In this document: positions 12,733 through 23,574 of the stretch, piece by piece
How positions within the stretch are numbered: position 1 is the stretch's first letter
Layout: the number at the start of each line of letters is the position of its first letter
NCBI RefSeq assembly: GCF_033958435.1
Contig: NC_134138.1
Location: 269,243,798 to 269,307,797, forward strand
DNA: 64,000 nucleotides
Direction of reading: 5' to 3'
Origin: Carettochelys insculpta
Lineage: Eukaryota > Chordata > Testudines > Carettochelyidae
Notes under the pieces: model-generated
Database searches by the model: none
The model's input: only the letters and a program-made list of their open reading frames with translations
What the model was told of the DNA's origin: nothing
Program-made: the position numbers and the translations under genes

Positions 12733-12995
12733 CCTGGTGAAGGAGGAATAGTCTCAAGTTGCAATTGTGGGGAGGGGCTCCTAGGTTGGATATTAGGAAC
12801 AACTGTTTCACTAGCAGGGTGATGAAGCACCGGACTGGGCTGTCTGGGGAGGTGTTCCAATCTCCATCATTAGAGTTTAGACCAGGCTTGACCAAAGCCT
12901 GGTGAGGATGATTTAGTTGGGGTAGCTCCTGCTTTGAGGGGGTTGGAGTAGGTGACCTCCTGAGGACTCTCCCTACCATATCGTCTATGACTCTA
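12733..12995 (+). mobile_element. CR1 LINE 3' end
   Basis: GGGTGATGAAGCACCGGACT and GGAGGTGTTCCAATCTCCAT encode the end of the CR1 reverse transcriptase frame (a valine/leucine-rich tail with stops), followed by the 3' block GTGACCTCCTGAGGACTCTC and GTCTATGACTCTA. A 166-codon minus-strand frame across it is antisense noise. Confidence 0.8.
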
Positions 12996-13680
12996 CAATT
13001 AAGAGCCCATACCAGGTCTCTGTGGGCCATGAGCTTCATGCACAAGAGTAGATCGCCCCAAGCTTAGAGAATATTGGGTATAGCTGGCTCCCTCACTCAC
13101 TGCCCTCTCTGAGTCCCCTAACAAAATTCTCCTGTGCATTGCTCCTGTTCTGTAGCTCCTCTGGTCATTTTGGAGCCAGTGTTTAACCTCCTGCTCTCCT
13201 AGAGTTGCCCCTGGTTAATGGACTCTAAAGAGACTAGTGATCAAAGCCTTGTTAAGAAGTTCTCAGCAAGCCTGGCAGGTACTCAACTTGGCACACCACC
13301 CCCCAAAGAGACCACACAATTTGCTACAGTAAAGCAGCAAGCAAGTAAACAATCAACAAGCTCACTTGAAGAGTCATGTACTCACGCCTCCCTCACCTGG
13401 AGACCTCCCTTGCAAATTCCCCCCCACCGCCCACCCGTTTGCTGCTCCTGTTCCCTAGCTCCTCTGCTCACTCAGGAGAGGACAAACCTGTGGCAGTGCA
13501 GCATTAACTGCAGACAAGCAGCTAGCAAGACAGAGAGGCTGCATATATTCATAAGAATGCATGTACGTGATTAAACTACTGCTGTCTGCATTTCTAAGGC
13601 ACTTATCACTTGCTGCCTGAGCATACTTATACAGAGATAGCATTAAGGCTGGCTTCTAAAAGGAGCAGCGTGGGCCCTGT
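12996..13680. other. No feature seen
   Basis: An open frame at 13218-13574 (118 codons) shows no domain and low complexity around its glutamine/serine runs. I do not call it a gene. Confidence 0.35.
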
Positions 13681-13687
13681 TATAGCT

Positions 13688-13760
13688 CAGCCAGCTTTCT
13701 GCCATACTTGGGGGGGTCTTATTTGGAGGCTGGGGCTCTCAAGCTGACTGTCCATGTGGG
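13688..13760 (+). repeat. Left copy of 72-bp direct repeat
   Basis: CAGCCAGCTTTCTGCCATAC through CTGTCCATGTGGG is repeated at 14467-14538 with about seven differences. The two copies bracket the R2-type retrotransposon fragment, so they may be an unusually long target-site duplication. Confidence 0.85.
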
Positions 13761-14345
13761 ACACGTCATTAAGTGCAGACATTGCTCTGCCACTTAAGAA
13801 TCACTATCACATATTCTGGGACAGTGTCCAACTGTACAAAGGGCCCGCATAAGCCGCCATAATACGCTCTGTGACATACTTAAAAGGGAAGCGTGTCAAC
13901 TACAATGGTCAGTTTATCAAGAACCATGTTTACACAGAGCTGAAAACGAACTGCGAAAACCAGATCTCATTTTTGTCAAAGATGGCACAGCCCTGGTGGT
14001 CGATGTGACAGTACGTTTTGCATACAAAGAACAAGTATTCAATGATGCAGCGGCAGAGAAAGTCCGTCACTACAGAATGTTGTCAGCCCGAATCCAAAAC
14101 CTGACTGGTGCGAAAAAGGTACTATACTTTGGCTTCCCCCTGGGGGCCAGAGGAAAATGGCCTGAGATGAGCAAGAGACTCCTGTCAGCACTGGGCATAC
14201 CAGAATATGAAGTCAGAAGAGTTGTGAGACACTTCAGTTGCAGAACTCTATTATATTCCACTGATATTCTCAGCACCTCTGCCAACATTGGGAAGAGTCA
14301 TCCCAACCCCGCAGAGCCTCCTGAACAACAGCTGGGAATCTTGTA
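13761..14345 (+). pseudogene. R2-superfamily retrotransposon, endonuclease end
   Basis: This is the C-terminal part of a site-type non-LTR retrotransposon (R2/R4/NeSL/Hero group). It encodes a zinc-knuckle with spacing C-x2-C-x8-H-x4-C (13774-13827), followed by an RHNxLC-like helix and then the restriction-like endonuclease core: RKPDLIFVKDG (about 13950) and VVDVTVR (13993-14013), the PD...D pattern of that nuclease, then an AAAEKVRHY stretch and the GARGKWP block typical of the family's C-terminus. A stop codon falls inside the zinc knuckle (about 13795), while the frame from 13996 to 14346 is open for 116 codons. The reverse transcriptase is missing: the copy is 5' truncated. The assignment to the superfamily is firm, the clade is not. 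Confidence 0.75.
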
Positions 14346-14466
14346 ATGATTACAAACAACAAAATTTGTGCTTGTGATCACTGGACATGTCCAAGGGTTG
14401 GATGAGCCACCTGGGGTTTGGTACACCACAGATAACTCAAAACAGAGCCTACATGGGTTCTATAAT

Positions 14467-14538
14467 CAGCCAGCTTTCTGCCCTACTTGGGGGGTTTTAT
14501 TCAGAGGCTGGGGCTCTCAAGCTGATTGTCCACGTGGG
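14467..14538 (+). repeat. Right copy of 72-bp direct repeat
   Basis: Matches 13688-13760 and follows the 3' untranslated part (14346-14466) of the R2-type fragment. No poly(A) or short simple repeat is seen at the junction. Confidence 0.85.
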
Positions 14539-15100
14539 GTGACTTGACTGCCTCTCTGCTTGAATGGGATTATTAGGTTTCCTTAGCACAGGGCTTTCTA
14601 ATGTTAATGCATGTAGCATCTGTGCCCTCACCTGTTCTGGGTGCATCTGTAAACTACCCACAGACAAACTCAAACCTGGAACCTCTGGAGCTTACTGCAG
14701 GCTCCTCTGCGGTGGGAGTTAATGGCCAGCTGGCTCTTAGCTCACTCTGTAGAGGACACTCATTGTCTGTGAAGTGGGCTAGGTACCACTACATGGGACA
14801 GTGAACCACACATAGGTGTGTGGGTTACCCATCTACACAAGCACCATTGTCACTGGGCCCATGTAATAACTGGGGAGGGAATTCGCCATCTTTGGTTCAA
14901 AAAAGTGTCAGTAAAAGCTGCTGCCTCCAGTGTACCCCAGAGGGGACTCACCACGCAGTGGTACTCTGAAGTCAAGGGCTCATAAGCCGGTGGTGGAAGT
15001 TTTCCGTGGGATTGGGCCTTTGTTCTCAGACGGCAGGTGGGGGGCACAAATACTTTAATAGTAAGTAATCATTACAAGTCACTACGGGCTGTGCGTGGAT
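14539..15100. other. No feature seen
   Basis: Anonymous sequence without recognisable genes. Confidence 0.35.
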
Positions 15101-15419
15101 TCATGTGTCACCTTCCTGTTGGTGAGTCTATAAAGACTATAAAGACAGCTGGAAATAGGGCAGACTGAGTGCACAGAGCAGGGCAACAGCAGGCCGGGGG
15201 CACCTAAGCACAACGCACCTCTGCAGTCCGGCACAGTAAGGACAGGCCAAGTCCTCCTGCGTCCCTCGCTCCTCTTCTGACCGCCAGGGTGGGGCCCAGG
15301 CGAGCAGCTGGGAAAGGCAGAATCCGGCCCTGTCGTTCTGGCCGTGGAAAACAGATGGCTGGGCCATGGTTTGCTTAATGGGGCTGGTGGCAACGCAGTG
15401 CCTTCCATGGGGTCTGTTT

Positions 15420-15590
15420 TGGCTCCAGCATCCACAATCCCTCCCAGATCCGGAACCCACACCCTCACCCCCACCTGCACCCCAACCATCCCCCACAATC
15501 CAGCCCCTGTACAGCATCCACAATCCCTCCCAGAGCCAGACCCTGCAGCCCCCCTGCACCCCAGCCCATTGCCCCAATCCAGGTACGTCC
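15420..15590. repeat. C-rich degenerate tandem repeat
   Basis: CATCCACAATCCCTCCCAGA occurs at about 15429 and 15517, with CACCCCCACCTGCACCCCA-like blocks between. The open frames on both strands over 15082-15770 come from this low-complexity composition and carry no domain. Confidence 0.6.
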
Positions 15591-15599
15591 CTGTATTTT

Positions 15600-16820
15600 C
15601 ATTTATTCCTATTTCTTATTATACAGATGGAGGAGGAAGAAAGTAAGAATAAAAACTGCCGGGGTTGGGGAGTGAGGGGGGAGATAAGAGGGAAGGTTCT
15701 TATTCTTGGCTGCATCCTTATGGGAAATGGGGTGAAAATGAAGCTGGTCCCAGAGCACCACGAATTCTAAATCCACGACCACCTGTCAAGGTCTTGTCCT
15801 GTCATACATTTCTCTAATTCTGTAATTAAACTTCTGAGGCTAGAAGAAGGGAGCACTGAGTAACATCACTAGGTCTTAAGAAATAATGCACAGCAATCCA
15901 AGGCTGCACCAGCCTATTACCATCATACAGCAAATTAAAACGAGCTGCTTTTCCAAACCCGAGTAGATTATTTCAGAAATGTGTTTGACATTTCCCACCT
16001 GAGCAACAGCCCTCCAGTTAAACGCTAGGCCAAAGCACTTAAATAGGATTAGGACTCCTTAAAGGAGATTCTCTTTGCCAGGTATCAAAGGGCTGTATTG
16101 AGACAGGAGCCTGGCATGGGGCCCAGAGGGATTACTTACAGTTAGGCTTTGATCAATAACACTGCACACTACGGGGTGGGCTGTCTCCCAAAAGGAGCAG
16201 CCTCTCCAAAACAGCACAGCTCTGGAGAACAGCACATACTATACCACCACAAGAGCTGGCCAGACAGCTCCTGATCCCAGCAGACAGCTAGGCTGAGCAA
16301 AACGTGCCTTAAAGAAAAACCCACTCCAGGTATAAAAAAAATCTAAAGGAAAGAGGGAGCTTGTTTCAGTTCTGAATTAACCCCAGGGGGCTGGACACAG
16401 CCAGGCACACATGTAAATGAGGACACAAGGCATAGCGTGCTTAGATCTGACAGCATTTTATACCCTTTGCACAAGTGTAACTGATCACCCAGGAGAATCA
16501 GACCCATTCTCTCCTCTCCAGCTGAATAAAGCAGGTAGATTGAGTGGAAGAGAAACCTGGTAGTGCCCTCTGCTGATTAAAGCTCTCAGCTTTCGTTCCT
16601 GGAATGGTGCTACTGTGTGCTGTGTCCGGTGGCCTCACTGCGCAAGATCGCAGGTAATAAACCGAGGCCACAGATTCCTAATATAAAAATCAAGAACAAC
16701 ATAGAAATTGGCAGATACCTGCTGCTTTAGAGAAGGCTGAGGAATTTCCATTGATGTGCTTGGCCAGTTATATACTGTGGTATTATAGGGGATGATGATA
16801 GTCCAAACATGTCCTATTAG
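15600..16820. other. No feature seen
   Basis: Anonymous sequence. No gene or repeat recognised. Confidence 0.4.
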
Positions 16821-16821
16821 G

Positions 16822-17068
16822 GTTTAAAAAAGAGCTTGATAAACTTTGCAGGTTAGGTCCATAAATGGCTATTAGCCAGGGATAAAGTATGGTGCCCTAG
16901 CCTTCAGAACAAGGGCAGGAGATGGATGGCAGGAGATAAATCACTTGATCATTGTCTTCTGTTCTCCTTCTCTGGGGCACCTGGCATTGGCCACCGTCGG
17001 CAGATGGGATGCTGGGCTGGATGGACCTTTGGTCTGACCCAGTACGGCCATTCTTATGTTCTTATGTA
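16822..17068 (+). mobile_element. CR1 LINE 3' end
   Basis: Contains TAAATGGCTATTAGCCAGGG, GGCACCTGGCATTGGCCACC and GGGCTGGATGGACCTTTGGT, and finishes with the simple-sequence terminus CATTCTTATGTTCTTATG. This is a 5'-truncated CR1 in the plus orientation with an intact 3' terminus. Confidence 0.9.
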
Positions 17069-17190
17069 ACCCTATGGACTGAAGAGAGAGTCTGTGAAAT
17101 GTTGTGCCTAATTTATTATTGTAGCTGCAAAGTTTGTGTCTGCCCATATAAATGGCTTTAACTCATCTCTTCCATCCATCTAATATATCA

Positions 17191-17338
17191 GGCTATGTCT
17201 ACACTGCAGCATTATTTCAAAAGAATCTGTTCTGGAGCAGCTATTCTGAAGTAGCTGATTTCAAAATAACACCACTACACACAAAGATGCATTTTGAAAT
17301 AGCACCCAGCTGTATCAAAATAGCATGTCCAGACACGT
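17191..17338. mobile_element. Half of a Harbinger-type MITE
   Basis: Starts with GGCTATGTCTACACTGCAGC, the shared Harbinger MITE terminus, and carries the internal AAATAGC spacing of the family. It breaks off near 17338 at TGTCCAGACACGTA without a right arm. Confidence 0.6.
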
Positions 17339-17339
17339 A

Positions 17340-17514
17340 GGCTTTGTCGACATTAGCACCCCCCTTTTGACAGAGGGATGCTAATGAGGCACTACTATGA
17401 ATGGCAGCTGCAGCACTTCGAAAGTGCCACTTTTGATCACGCGTGGCTCATCTACACGGGGTCCTTTTCAAAAGGACCTGGCAGACATCAAAATCCCCTT
17501 ATTCCTATAACCAA
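17340..17514. mobile_element. Left arm of palindromic Harbinger MITE
   Basis: Starts GGCTTTGTCGACATTAGCAC and proceeds through CACTTCGAAAGTGCCACTTT and GGTCCTTTTCAAAAGGACC to CCCTTATTCCTATAACC. In complete relatives (38033-38440) CCCTTATTC marks the dyad centre, so only the left arm is present here. Confidence 0.6.
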
Positions 17515-17677
17515 ACAGCCTCTTGTTTGTAAAGGGCTGGAAATGGAGGAGGCTGGGAGCTCTGTTCTCCAGATGTTCCATTGGCACACACAGAGACTTG
17601 CACAATGCCTTGGTGAAGAACCAGCATCAGAGCTCAGTAAAGAGAAGAGCAGGGTCTCCAGCTTTTTCCTTCATAAA

Positions 17678-18359
17678 GGCTACGTCTACACGTGCAGCCA
17701 ACATCGAAATACATTATTTCGATGAATAACGTCTACACGTCCTCCAGGGCCAGCAACATCGATGTTCAACTTCGACGTTGCTCAGCCCAACATCGAAATA
17801 GGCGCAGCAAGGGAACGTCTACACGTCAAAGTAGCACACATCGAAATAGGGATGCCAGGCACAGCTGCAGACAGGGTCACAGGGCGGACTCACCAGCCAG
17901 CCGCTCCCTTAAAGGGCCCCTCCCAGACACAGTTGCACTAAACAACACAAGATACACAGAGCTGACAACTGGTTGCAGACCCTGTGCCTGCAGCATAGAT
18001 CCCCAGCTGCTGCAGAAGCAGCCAGAAGCCCTGGGCTAAGGGCTGCTGCCCACGGTGACCATAGAGCCCCGCAGGGGCTGGAGAGAGAGCATCTCTCAAC
18101 CCCGCAGCTGATGGCCGCCATGGAGGACCCAGCAATTTCGACGTTGCGGGACGCGGATCGTCTACACAGTCCCTACTTCGACGTTGAACGTCGAAGTAGG
18201 GCGCTATTCCTATCTCCTCATGAGGTTAGCGACTTCGACGTCTCGCCGCCTAACGTCGAAGTTAACTTCGAAATAGCGCCCGACGCGTGTAGACGCGACG
18301 GGCGCTATTTCGAAGTTGGTGCCGCTACTTCGAAGTAGCGTGCACGTGTAGACGCAGCC
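17678..18359 (-). mobile_element. Harbinger internal-deletion derivative, 682 bp
   Basis: Ends GGCTACGTCTACACGTGCAG and GTGCACGTGTAGACGCAGCC are inverted repeats, and AAA flanks both sides as the 3-bp target duplication. The interior joins sequence corresponding to both ends of the full element at 39628-43485 (for example GGGCCCCTCCCAGACACA on the left and CATGGAGGACCCAGCAATTT on the right) while lacking both genes. It is inserted in the orientation opposite to 39628 and 51381. Frames here only reflect the parental ends. Confidence 0.9.
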
Positions 18360-18362
18360 AAA

Positions 18363-18885
18363 GTTATCCTCCAGAGGACAGACTGTTGCAGACTGGCTAG
18401 TAAGCAGCAGGATGTGTATCAGTGGAGGGGTCAGACCTCTTCTCTCAAACACACCCTTGTCTGGGAAAGAAGTCAATTTGGTTCGGTTTCCCAAGGGCTC
18501 CTCCTGCCAAACCCTTTGGCACACTGTGTGCTCTGGTGGGAACAGATCAGGGTTGCGTTCGGGGAGATGTTTAGCGAAGTAGTTCTTCTCGACTTGACCT
18601 AAAAAATGTAGAGTCGAAGTGCAGGTAGCATTCAAGCAGCTTCAGTGAGCTCACTGAGAAGTCCCCAGAGCCACTCTGTGCATCATACAACTGCTGGGCC
18701 TCAGACCAGCCTCTCTTGTGATGCCATCTACTGCAGGAATTCTGCAGCTCATACATCTCCTGCCTGCATCACTGACTGACAGCGCTGACTAAAATGTATC
18801 CTCTGACATCCTAACAAGGCCACAGTAATAGCTTGTCTGGATCATGGTAAACCATCAGAGAAGCAGTGTACACTTTCACACTCCA
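18363..18885. other. No feature seen
   Basis: Anonymous sequence. A short TCGAAG-rich string near 18590-18615 may be a MITE scar. Confidence 0.3.
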
Positions 18886-18887
18886 TT

Positions 18888-19080
18888 TTCATTGTCAGGT
18901 ACCATTCCTATCCATCCTGGCTAATAGGCATTGATAGACCTAACCACCATGAAGTTACCTAGTTCTTTTCTGAACCTTGTTAAAGTCCTGGTCTTCACAA
19001 CATCCTCTGGCAAGGAGTTCCACAGGGCGCAAGTGACCTGCACTCATATGCTGCAGAGAAAGATATCCTCCCGCCCCCCA
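18888..19080 (-). mobile_element. CR1 LINE fragment
   Basis: The plus strand shows CCATCCTGGCTAATAGGCAT, CACCATGAAGTTACCTAGTT and TCTGGCAAGGAGTTCCACAG, the antisense of the CR1 reverse transcriptase C-terminus and 3' end. Both sides are truncated. Confidence 0.8.
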
Positions 19081-19132
19081 AGGTGACTACCAAGCAAACT
19101 TGGGGAAAAGTTCTTTTCCTGCCCCACACATG

Positions 19133-19568
19133 GGCTACGTCTACACTAGCCCCAAACTTCGAAATGGCCACGCAAATGGCCATTTTGAAGTTTACTAATG
19201 AAGCACTGAAATGCATATTCAGCGCTTCATTTGCATGCGGGTGTCCGCGGCACTTCGAAATTGATGCACCTCGCTGCCGCGCGGCTCATCCCAACAGGGC
19301 TCCTTTTCGAAAGGACCCCACCTACTTCGAAGTCCCCTTATTCCCATGAGCTGATGGGAATAAGGAGACTTCGAAGTAGGCGGGGTCCTTTCAAAAAGGA
19401 GCCCCGTCGGGACATGCCGCGCGGTGGCAAGAAGCATCAATTTCGAAGTGCCGCGGCCACCCGCATGCAAATGAAGCGCTGAATATCCATTTCAGCACTT
19501 CATTAGTAAACTTCAAAATGGCCATTTGCGTGGCCATTTCGAAGTTTGGGGCTAGTGTAGACATGGCC
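19133..19568. mobile_element. Palindromic Harbinger MITE, 436 bp
   Basis: A near-complete palindrome centred at 19350/19351 (CCCATGAG|CTGATGGG). Ends are GGCTACGTCTACACTAGCCC and GGGGCTAGTGTAGACATGGCC on the same strand. Flanks ATG and CTG agree at two of three bases. TTCGAA or one-base variants recur in both arms, and arms pair over AATGGCCATTT, GAAGCGCTGAA, TTTTCGAAAGGAC and CCCCTTATTCCC. It has exactly the same length as the copy at 53947-54382. Confidence 0.9.
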
Positions 19569-20203
19569 CTGGTCAGTTTGGCCCTGGCCATGTGAGCAAG
19601 AACCATCCAGCTAAGCACATGATGTCTCCTAATGAGGTGTTTCATTACCAGCTCTCTGGAGTGTGTTTACAACCTATGCCTAGTACCTTTGAGAGATGAG
19701 TGTTTCTACACTATCAACCCTGCTCTTACCAAGCTGGGTGAGCAGGGCCTGCCTTGTGCTCACAGCTTAACTTTGCCTTAGAGATGCAACGTCTTGACCA
19801 TTACTGCCTAGATCTCAGGTCTCTCATTAGGCCTGTGTTTTAGGGACCTATGTTTCAGGCCCTTATCTTACTACTCTTATGCCTCTTAGCTCTCCCAGCT
19901 GGTTGCTTGACCTGGGATTGGGAGAGGATTCAGGAAGCCTTCAAGTGCACACTTGTATATTAAACTCCCACCAAACCCAGCAGCATTTTAACTCTATTCC
20001 TTATCTTTTTCTATTCTGCTGTAAACCCCATCTGGTTGTGGGCAGATGCAATGCACAGTTTGTTCGCACATGTTAGTAAGGATACAAGAATATCAAACCC
20101 AAAATTCTTTCTCAGGCCAATAAATGGGCCTACATACTACATCACCATATTAAAACTTCCCCCTTGCCTTGCACCTTGCTTACACTCCTACCCCCAGGCA
20201 AAT
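19569..20203. other. No feature seen
   Basis: Anonymous sequence upstream of the PLE insertion. Confidence 0.35.
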
Positions 20204-20213
20204 CAGATATAAA
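20204..20213 (+). repeat. PLE target-site duplication, left
   Basis: CAGATATAAA is repeated exactly at 21784-21793, bracketing the Penelope-like element. Confidence 0.85.
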
Positions 20214-21581
20214 ATGCTGTCTGGAACAGTATCCCTGTTGATGCTACAGCACATCTGATGGCTGAGCTCTGTAACTTTATCCTCACACACAACTATTTCA
20301 GATTTGGCGACGATATATACCTTCAAATCAGCGGCACAGCTATGGGTACCCACATGGCCCCTCAATATGCCAATATTTTCATGGCTGACCTGGAACAGAG
20401 CTTCCTTAGCTCTCATCCACTAATACCCCATCTCTACTTACACTACATTGATGACATCTTCATCATCTGGACCCATGGGAAGGAGACTCTGGAGGAATTC
20501 CACCGGGACTTCAACAACTTTCACCCCAACATCAACCTCAGCCTGGAACAGTCCACACAGGAGATCCACTTCCTGGACACCACGGTGCTAATACACGATG
20601 TCCACATCAATACCACCCTGTACCGTAAACTCACTGACCGCTACACCTACCTTCATGCCTCCAGCTTCCATCCCAGACACACCACACGATCCATTGTCTA
20701 CAGCCAAGCACTAAGATATAACCGCATTTGCTCCAACCCCTCCGACAGAGACAAACACCTACAGGATCTCTACCAAGCATTCTTGAAACTGCAATACCCA
20801 CCTGAGGAAGTGAAAAAACAGATCAACAGAGCCAGATGTGTGCCACGAAGCCTCTTACTACAGGACAAGCCCAAGACAGAAACCAACAGAACACCACTAG
20901 CCATCACCTACAGTCCTCAGCTAAAACCTCTACAGCACATCATCAGGGATTTACAACCCATCCTGGACAATGATCCCCCACTTTCTCAGGCCTTGGGAGG
21001 CAGACCAGTCCTTGCCCACAGACAACCTGAAGCAAATCCTAACCAGCAACTATACACCGCACCACAGTCACTCTAACTCAGGGACCCATCCATGCAACAA
21101 ACCTCATTGCCAGCTCTGCCCACATATCTACACCAGCAACACCGTTACAGGACCTAACCAGATCAGCCACACCATCGTGGGTTCATTCAGCTGCACATCT
21201 ACCAATATAATTTATGCCATCATGTGCCAGCAACGCCCCTCTGCTATATACATCGGACAAACTGGACAGTCTCTATGTAAAAGAATAAACGCACACAAAT
21301 CTGATATCAGAAATGGCAATATACAAAAACCCGTAGGAGAGCACTTCAATCTCCCAGGCCACACAGTAGCAGACTTAAAAGTAGCTATCCTACAGCAAAG
21401 AAATTTCAGGACCAGACTCCAAAGAGAAATTTCTGAGCTACAATTCATCTGCAAATTTGACGCCCTCAGCTCAGGCTTAAACAAAGATTGCGAATGGCTG
21501 GCTAAATACAGAAGCAGCTTCCCCTCCCTTGGTGTTCACACCTCCAGATCAACTGCTGGTAGTAAGCCTCACCCTTGCTGA
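20214..21581 (+). pseudogene. PLE reverse transcriptase and GIY-YIG nuclease
   Basis: The protein is a Penelope-type polyprotein: a reverse transcriptase that copies the element RNA, fused to a GIY-YIG nuclease that nicks the target. Visible RT blocks are QISGTAMGTHMAPQYANIF and the catalytic YIDD motif in LHYIDDIFIIW (20441-20470). Next come a linker with a cysteine/histidine cluster (PCNKPHCQLCPH) and the nuclease: IYAIMC (about 21209), AIYIGQTGQS (about 21243-21272) and an EHFNLPGH block. The N-terminal RT fingers are lost by 5' truncation, and the frame enters directly at the insertion boundary. Compared with the copy at 27867, about 8 bp are missing near 21022, which throws the RT and nuclease into different frames (20258-21076 and 20970-21581). 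It is therefore not functional as read. Confidence 0.9.
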
Positions 21582-21783
21582 CTGAGCTAACCTTGTTATC
21601 CCCACCCTTGCTCTGGCTTATCTATACCTGGCCCTGCAGATTTCCAAGACCAGCATCTGATGAAGTGAGTCTGTGCTCACGAAAGCTCATGCTCAGAACT
21701 TTTCTGTTAGTCTATAAGGTGCCACAGGACCCTTCGTTGCTGTTATAGATCCAGACTAACACGGCTACCCCTCTGATACTTGA
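20214..21783 (+). mobile_element. Penelope-like retroelement, 5' truncated
   Basis: A 1,570-bp insertion bounded by an exact 10-bp target duplication. It begins inside the reverse transcriptase, continues through the linker and GIY-YIG endonuclease, and ends with a 3' tail from about 21655 (ATCTGATGAAGTGAGTCTGT, CTATAAGGTGCCACAGGACC, CAGACTAACACGGCTACCCC). The same tail family is scattered through the window as isolated pieces. Confidence 0.9.
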
Positions 21784-21793
21784 CAGATATAAA
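21784..21793 (+). repeat. PLE target-site duplication, right
   Basis: Second copy of CAGATATAAA, exact. Confidence 0.85.
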
Positions 21794-22834
21794 CTTATCA
21801 TCCTGTTTTGTAACCCCTTTCCACAGATGTAAATGACTGTGCAAGCTGTAATACAGCTAAGAATCTGAGTGCTAATGTCTTTCCTTTGATCAGAGGCAGA
21901 CAGTAGACTGGCTGAGCATGAGAATACTTCCTTTGATTAAAAGCTAACAGACATTCATCCCTCCCCAGTCCCAATGGACAAAGCCTGGACAGGCAAAACT
22001 CATTCATTTCTGGTATATTCCAGCAATCTGTTTCTAAACTTTCCAGGGGACGATAACAAAACTTCCAGGACTAAGGAGCAGGAAGAAATAAGCCAATAAT
22101 TTGCATTTATTTAAAACCAAAGATAGATGATGGAGGACACAGCTGTTATTTATGGCAGGTGTTCGGAGGTTACATACAAAATGTACAGATTCTTATCCAT
22201 AGCAGCTCCTCAGTGAATTGACAAAGATACATTGCTGCACACAGAACAGGAGACAGAGACAAATTAGATGTTAACCATGTGTTAGTTTGTAGAATATCAA
22301 TGCACCATCAGCTGATGAAAAACTACAGGGAGAGCGCAGGGATGCGGACACATCAGTGGTGAAGGTTAGTTCCATATAAGGCCAGGAAAACTAACCACTC
22401 ACCAAAAGAGAGTAAGTTCAAACAGATGGAAAGATCGGGGTTCAGAGTATTACACAGTGAGTGGCAAGTAGAGCCTGAGGGAAATACAAACTAGAAAACA
22501 ATCTGTCACTGCCCAGGAGAAGTTTCAAGGAGCCAAGAAATTACTGCGTGAACATAAGGTGGTACAGAGAAGCTGTCCTGACACTGGTGCTCTAGAGACC
22601 AACAGCTTGGATGCACTGAGGTGTCCACACTCATATTTAGGCCATCATCCTGTAAAGTGACTCTTTGAGATATATGGACCCTATGTTCTGGAAGAATCCT
22701 GCTCAAGTCCCTGGGACTCTAGGGGAGGAAAAGTGTGTGTAGGATGAGCCCTTTTCTGGACTGGAACTCTTCATGTTTTCTTGTGCTTCCCCCTTGGTTG
22801 GCATCCATCTGTTGTTTCTTGCCTCAGATCTACA
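21794..22834. other. No feature seen
   Basis: Anonymous sequence, no recognisable gene or repeat. Confidence 0.4.
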
Positions 22835-22958
22835 TTGCAAGGTCTTGTGTGGGGGGGGAGCAAGGACCATGTTTTTGTTTTGTGGTGATGCAGCACCTAG
22901 TATTATGGTGTCCTAGTCCAGGACTGGAGCTGCTAGGCATTACAATACAAATAATATA
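22835..22958 (+). mobile_element. Old LINE/SINE 3' tail
   Basis: GCAGCACCTAGTATTATGGT then GTCCTAGTCCAGGACTGGAG and GGCATTACAATACAAATAAT match a widespread ancient reptile tail of L2/CR1-type LINEs and their SINEs. The parent family cannot be settled from this piece. Confidence 0.5.
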
Positions 22959-23113
22959 AAGTAGGAGTCAGCAGCCAGAGACACTGGAAGAATCCCCATT
23001 CCATGATCTCGGTGGCTTGGGCACGGATGACCTCTGACTCGTGTACTGCCACAGACAAGCTGAGTGCTGGTATTAGTACTCAGCAAGATGATTAAGGCCC
23101 TAGAAATCCCTTA

Positions 23114-23547
23114 GGTGGTGTCCACATTATAGCAATCCCCTTTGAAAGACGTTCTTCCAGAAGAGATCTTCCGAAAAAACTTATTTTGAAAAATCGTGTC
23201 CACACACAAAAAAGTGGATCAAAAGAGCGATCTGATCTTTTGATAGAGAGCGTCCACACAGCCCTGGCTCTTTTGAAAGAACAGGCCAGGGACTGAAAAA
23301 TCCAGACCCCTGAGGACTGCTCTTTCAACAGAAGGGCCCCCCGAGGGTCTGTACATGCTTCCTTTCAAAAGAATCTTTTGGGAAAAGGTGCTCTTGCTCA
23401 TCTGCGTGAGGAAGAAGGCCGTCAGAAACAGGGCTGCGTTCTTTCGATTTCAGATTGAAAGAGGGAATTTTTGTGTGTAAACACTCTGTGGGTTTTTTCG
23501 ACAAAGGCCCGGCTTTTCCAAAAAAACTTGGTAGTGTAGATGTAGCC
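23114..23547. mobile_element. Harbinger-type MITE, 434 bp
   Basis: Ends GGTGGTGTCCACATTATAGC and TTGGTAGTGTAGATGTAGCC are imperfect inverted repeats and TTA lies on both sides as the 3-bp target duplication. The arms carry repeated CTTTTGAAAG- and CTTTTCC-like strings that partly pair. Two short minus-strand frames are repeat noise. Confidence 0.8.
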
Positions 23548-23574
23548 TTACATAGGAGGAGATTAGAGGCTAAA

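Noticed and set aside
12545..13045. 166-codon minus-strand open frame
   Set aside because: It runs antisense through a CR1 tail and a PLE tail, so it is built from two unrelated repeats.
15082..15577. GC-rich region as a CpG-island promoter with a first exon
   Set aside because: CpG is sparse, the text is C-rich tandem repeat, and no downstream coding exon is visible.
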